Assembly: GCA_013398055.1 (NCBI GenBank)
Contig: VZRS01014466.1
Location: forward strand, 124,001 to 188,000
Direction: 5' to 3'
DNA from: Ifrita kowaldi
Taxonomy: Eukaryota; Chordata; Aves; Passeriformes; Cinclosomatidae
DNA: 64,000 nt
Within the stretch, counting starts at the first letter, position 1. Each line of letters begins with the position of its first letter. A program made the position numbers and the translations under genes. Shown here piece after piece: positions 60,286-64,000 of this stretch. Under the pieces are notes generated by a model. The model made no database searches. It had not been told where the DNA came from and saw only the letters and a list, made by a program, of their open reading frames with translations.

Positions 60286-63200
60286 ATCATTTAACAAAAC
60301 ACAATTCCTTTTTAGGGAATAAATGTACCCACTTATGAAGCAGGTGGACAGCCCCAGAAATGAGACACTTGGCTGTGAAGAAATGCAGAGTGTACTAGTG
60401 GTGCCTTATCCAAAGGCATGTGCACACTGTGTGGGGAGGGTACCGAGGAGGTTTCATCTCTAAGTTATATACTTTAGTTAGGATCCTCCTCTTGGGTGGC
60501 ATGCTTAAAACATGATAAACCATTCCAAAACTACAAGGAGCAAGCTCTCCTTTACAACACTTCAGTAACATGGTAGGACAATAGGGTCTTTGTGCTTTGG
60601 AGTGACTCTAGGACTGAATCATATCACCACGGTGATTCAAAATTCTCTAATGGCTTCTCAGAACAATGGTATAAAAGCACTTGAGGCTTAAGGAGAAGCA
60701 CAAAGTACCATACACTGCAGACAGCTTTCAACATTGTGAGCAATGAAATCAAAGAAGATAAAGTGAGGATCACGTCCTTCACTAGCCAGCCACTTGGGTC
60801 TGTTTGCTTTAAGCATGGCTGGTTTTACCTTCCACAAGCAGAAAGCTGCAGGCCTTAAGGTCCAACCTGTGAAACTCCACCAGGTCTCAGAGTTTCCCTG
60901 TGTATGCTGAGGTATTGTATGGAGAACTTTATTTTCTTGGAGGTTTCATTTTAACATGTGTAACTTGTATTTTCTAATTAGCTTATGTCCAAGATGGTTT
61001 GGCAGAATCAAAAAACACAGCTGCAGTAATTCTGGGATGCTTAGATTTTACACAGGTTGCTCAAACTGCAGTATATTGAAGTGGGATCATAGTCGTTTTC
61101 ATAGATCTCAGGCCAATGCACCACTTTCAGATATGGTGTGTATTCAATCTGAAGTTCTCAACAGAGTTACCTCCCATGTATGAGACCATTAGACATATTG
61201 ACATGATTGTCTGAGCTGAAGCCTTTCTCAACAACCTTTTGCAATAGGATCAGGATTAGTTTCAAATCCTGCAAGACTCTATTATAAAGCCCCAGAGCTT
61301 AAGCTTTCTAGCATTGCTGTGGAGTTTGGGGTTTTTACCAACCAAAAGTTGTTGGTTCTTATTGTTGAGGTTTTTCTAAAACAGGACAGGGCCTTTCCAC
61401 ATTGCAAAACCACTCAGGCTGTAGCCTCACGAACTGTTTTGCTCAAATAGCCCAGACCAGGAATGGGGTCCCAATACGCCCAGCAACCAGAGTAGTCAGA
61501 GGGACTTGGAAACTGAAACATTGTGGATTTCAGCTTTCCAGCAGAATAAAACGCTGCAGAACTAAATACCATACCACAGTTAAGGCAAACACTATCAGAG
61601 GAGGTGAAGGAATATACTTTAAATTCAAAGATTAAAAGCAATCCTTACTTTTCCAAACTACAGTGCAAGAGTACAGCCTTAGACTGCTAGTCCTGCCTGC
61701 TATGTCAGTGTTGCATGTGTAGACTATTTACTGCACCCTTTTCTATATAACCATTTCCAGCAACAGCAGCAGTGCTGTTACTGCAAGCAGCAAAAAAGCT
61801 TAACCTAGAAATATCCTCAGCATCTGTATATCAGAAAGTTCTTTCTGCAGGTACCAAGATAAGATTTCAGACATATATGGGAAGCAGCAGCCAGAGCAAA
61901 GCTGTCCATAGGCAGAGACAGTGACAGGCCAGGCAAAGAGAGAAAAATGACATCTACAGCCAAAAGGGAGGGGGAATAAAATCAAACAGCAACAGAATAA
62001 AAAACAAAAGATTAAAATGTTTGTGCTTGAAGTAACAACGTGTGCTTTTATTCTTGCTGTGGAAGCATTGTTAGCTAAAACAGTATCACTTGAATTCTGC
62101 TAGTTTCTTAAGTCTGCTGATACTATCAAAGAAATGATATAAGCATTCCACTTAACTTGTTGCCAAAATCCTAGGCTCTGTTGCAAAATTACAAAAATTT
62201 TGCAAAGTTTTGAAATTTCAAAACAATATCTTATCTCTTCTCAACACTTTATACAACTATAGTGCCAGTGACTTGACTAAAACAGTTCTTACCAGGATAA
62301 GTTAGAAAAGGATTCTAGGTCATTATTCCGTTTTATAAAGAAAACCACACAGCTTGTTGAACTCTCCACCGAATGAAGCCACTGTGTCTCTATACTGGCC
62401 CAAGCACTAAGCTTGAATCAGAAAGAACTTCCACTCCATTCCATCCCTCTTCTATTATTCAGTTTACCATTTCCCTCAGTGTGCTTTGGTTAAAAAAATT
62501 GATTAAAATTTATTTATTTTAAGCTTAACAGATGCTTGCTCCAAGCCAAAAAACCATCAGAAACATATATATATTGTATAGTTTGATGCCTTAATGAGAG
62601 AATTCTCTACAGTTTCTTGCTATACAAGGTAAGGGTCCAGGGAAGGCAAGGAGGCTTCTTTCACAGCCTAACAGGAATGTCTACACTAGCATCCTACCCT
62701 CACTACCAGACTCAGAGCTTGCCATGCCGTTAATATGAAATGAAAAATCAATAGCTATTGTTCAGCCACTATCACCCATCAACAGATGCCCGAGTGTCAG
62801 ACATGGCAGTGAGTTAATGGTAAAACAAGGCACAGAGGTTGCTTTTCAAAAGCATGATTGAACTGCACATTACATATGTCCTGGCCCTAGCTTCTCACCT
62901 CATCAAGTGCTCTGTCCCCTCTTGGGACACTAGTGAGCAGCTAGGAAAGGCTAGGCATTCACACAGCAACCACCCAGCTTGGAGTTAGTGCAAGCTTTTC
63001 ATAGGCAACATCTTGTGTAGGTCAGTAAGTGTCCTGTCCAGGCCTCACCAAAGGGAAAGAGCATGGTCTTCTTAACTGCCCCTCATTGTGAGCTGTATGA
63101 GCAAAATCCTTCCCCCTTACAAAACAAAATTTTAAAAAAAAGATAGCTATAGGAAGAAGCCTAAGACAATCAGACTGCCCTCTGGAAAGCCTCCACATTC

Positions 63201-63632
63201 TAACTGAAAAGCACTGCAAGCCCCCAACAAGTTCCTGTGCTTCGTTACAGAAGTAGCTAAGTACTTATTGCCAGTTCATAGGAAGAGATGAGGAGAGTAC
63301 TGACAAAAGCCTACAGGGGAAAGCAAGAGCCACCCTAAGAGGAGGCAAAATGAGAGCTAAAGGCAGCAAGAACAAAGACTGGGTAGGGCACTCACCAACA
63401 GAGCACAGTCCCACAGCAGACTAGCCAGCCAAGCAGAGTAGCACCAAGTCCTATTGATACTCCCGTGGTCATTGTGCACAAGCAATAAGAGCAGCCAAGG
63501 TCTGAAGTCAAGCCAGAAAATCCAAAGAAAAATTTTGAGAATATGTCCCCATCCAGTACAACTCAGGGAAGGGAGCCTGTTCACAGCTAGAGCTTAAATG
63601 AGCAGGAGGCCCAGTGGGCGGGAGCTGTGAGT
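60286..63632. other. Gene-free unique DNA
   Basis: No gene supported. ATCACCACGGTGAT is a small inverted repeat near 60623-60636. A CAG-rich string (CAGCAACAGCAGCAG) is at about 61759-61773. Overlapping frames at 61402-61641 and 63357-63584 match no family. Confidence 0.5.
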
Positions 63633-63714
63633 GGGGACCCAGGTGAAAACGATCAGGGCCATTAAGGCCCGTTGGGGACCCACGTGAAAGTGATCAGGGC
63701 CACTAAAGCCTGTT
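63633..63714 (+). repeat. 41-bp tandem duplication with E-boxes
   Basis: Two head-to-tail 41-bp units (63633-63673 and 63674-63714) match at 35 of 41 positions. Each starts GGGGACCCA and carries GATCAGGGCCA. The first contains CAGGTG (63640-63645) and the second CACGTG (63681-63686), both E-boxes. Two of the six differences are CG in the first unit and TG in the second, as expected from methylated-CpG decay. A partial third start may follow (GTGACCTGGGGGTCAG). The block is GC-rich with GGGCGGG just upstream, so it could be part of an LTR or promoter-like element; neither is recognised. Confidence 0.75.
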
Positions 63715-64000
63715 AGTGACCTGGGGGTCAGACAAAAACTTCTCTTTTGTATCACCCTACTATTGCTTTAGTAAAGATCTCTTATGTGCATACATGTCTT
63801 TGTAAGACAGTATTTTCCAGAGGTCATGAGCAGTTCTCCATTTTAGCTGTACACACTGTTGTCTAGGCCACTGAAAAGCATGTCAGTCTAATTGGATTGT
63901 AGGCAGGGGTGACCAGAGGATGAGAATAACGTGAGTTTGAGGTTAATAAGGGCACCTGAACATCTGTTTGTATTTCCTTGTGAGGTAGAAGTACCCAGAA
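63715..64000. other. Gene-free unique DNA to window end
   Basis: AT-rich sequence after the tandem unit. TATCACCCTACTATTGC and TTTAGTAAAGATCTCTT near 63751-63782 have an LTR-end flavour, but no TG...CA boundaries or target-site duplication could be set. Confidence 0.5.

Overview
This window looks like non-coding vertebrate DNA, most likely from a bird. It is AT-rich and CpG-poor, with many short homopolymer runs and no protein-coding gene I can defend. The organism call rests on two CR1-type LINE remnants. One, at 18983-19039 on the + strand, keeps the CR1 3' end and its ATTCTATG-type terminal repeat. The other, at 47993-48437 on the - strand, is a longer and older 3' fragment. Several faint relics also resemble old palindromic repeats of archosaur and turtle genomes (about 2395-2560, 53251-53320, 58871-58926, 60199-60285). 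The low repeat density fits a bird better than a turtle or crocodile.

Layout. 1-8100 is unique AT-rich DNA with one old repeat relic and a CpG-containing palindrome. 8101-18982 is unique DNA with a perfect RFX-like palindrome at 8101, a second X-box at 12102, an AT-rich patch near 15340-15540 and a C/EBP-like palindrome near 17153. 18983-34690 holds the young CR1 tail, a block open on both strands (19984-20343) and small tandem duplications. 34690-35445 is the most gene-like place: a GC-rich islet with a candidate splice acceptor before it, a 37-codon ORF in strong Kozak context inside it, and overlapping AATAAA signals just after it. 35446-47992 is unique DNA with simple repeats, an X-box-like site, a hairpin and a local duplication. 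47993-48437 is the CR1 fragment. The rest is unique DNA with faint old repeats, ending in a 41-bp tandem duplication that carries E-boxes at 63633-63714.

No tRNA, rRNA, CRISPR array, retroviral gene or recognisable exon was found. The longest open frames are about 100-166 codons. Several of these have no ATG near their start, none matches a family I know, and many overlap open frames on the other strand, so I treat them as chance. The best reading is an intergenic region or a large intron, possibly with regulatory elements and one unannotated transcript end. I found no new multi-gene system.
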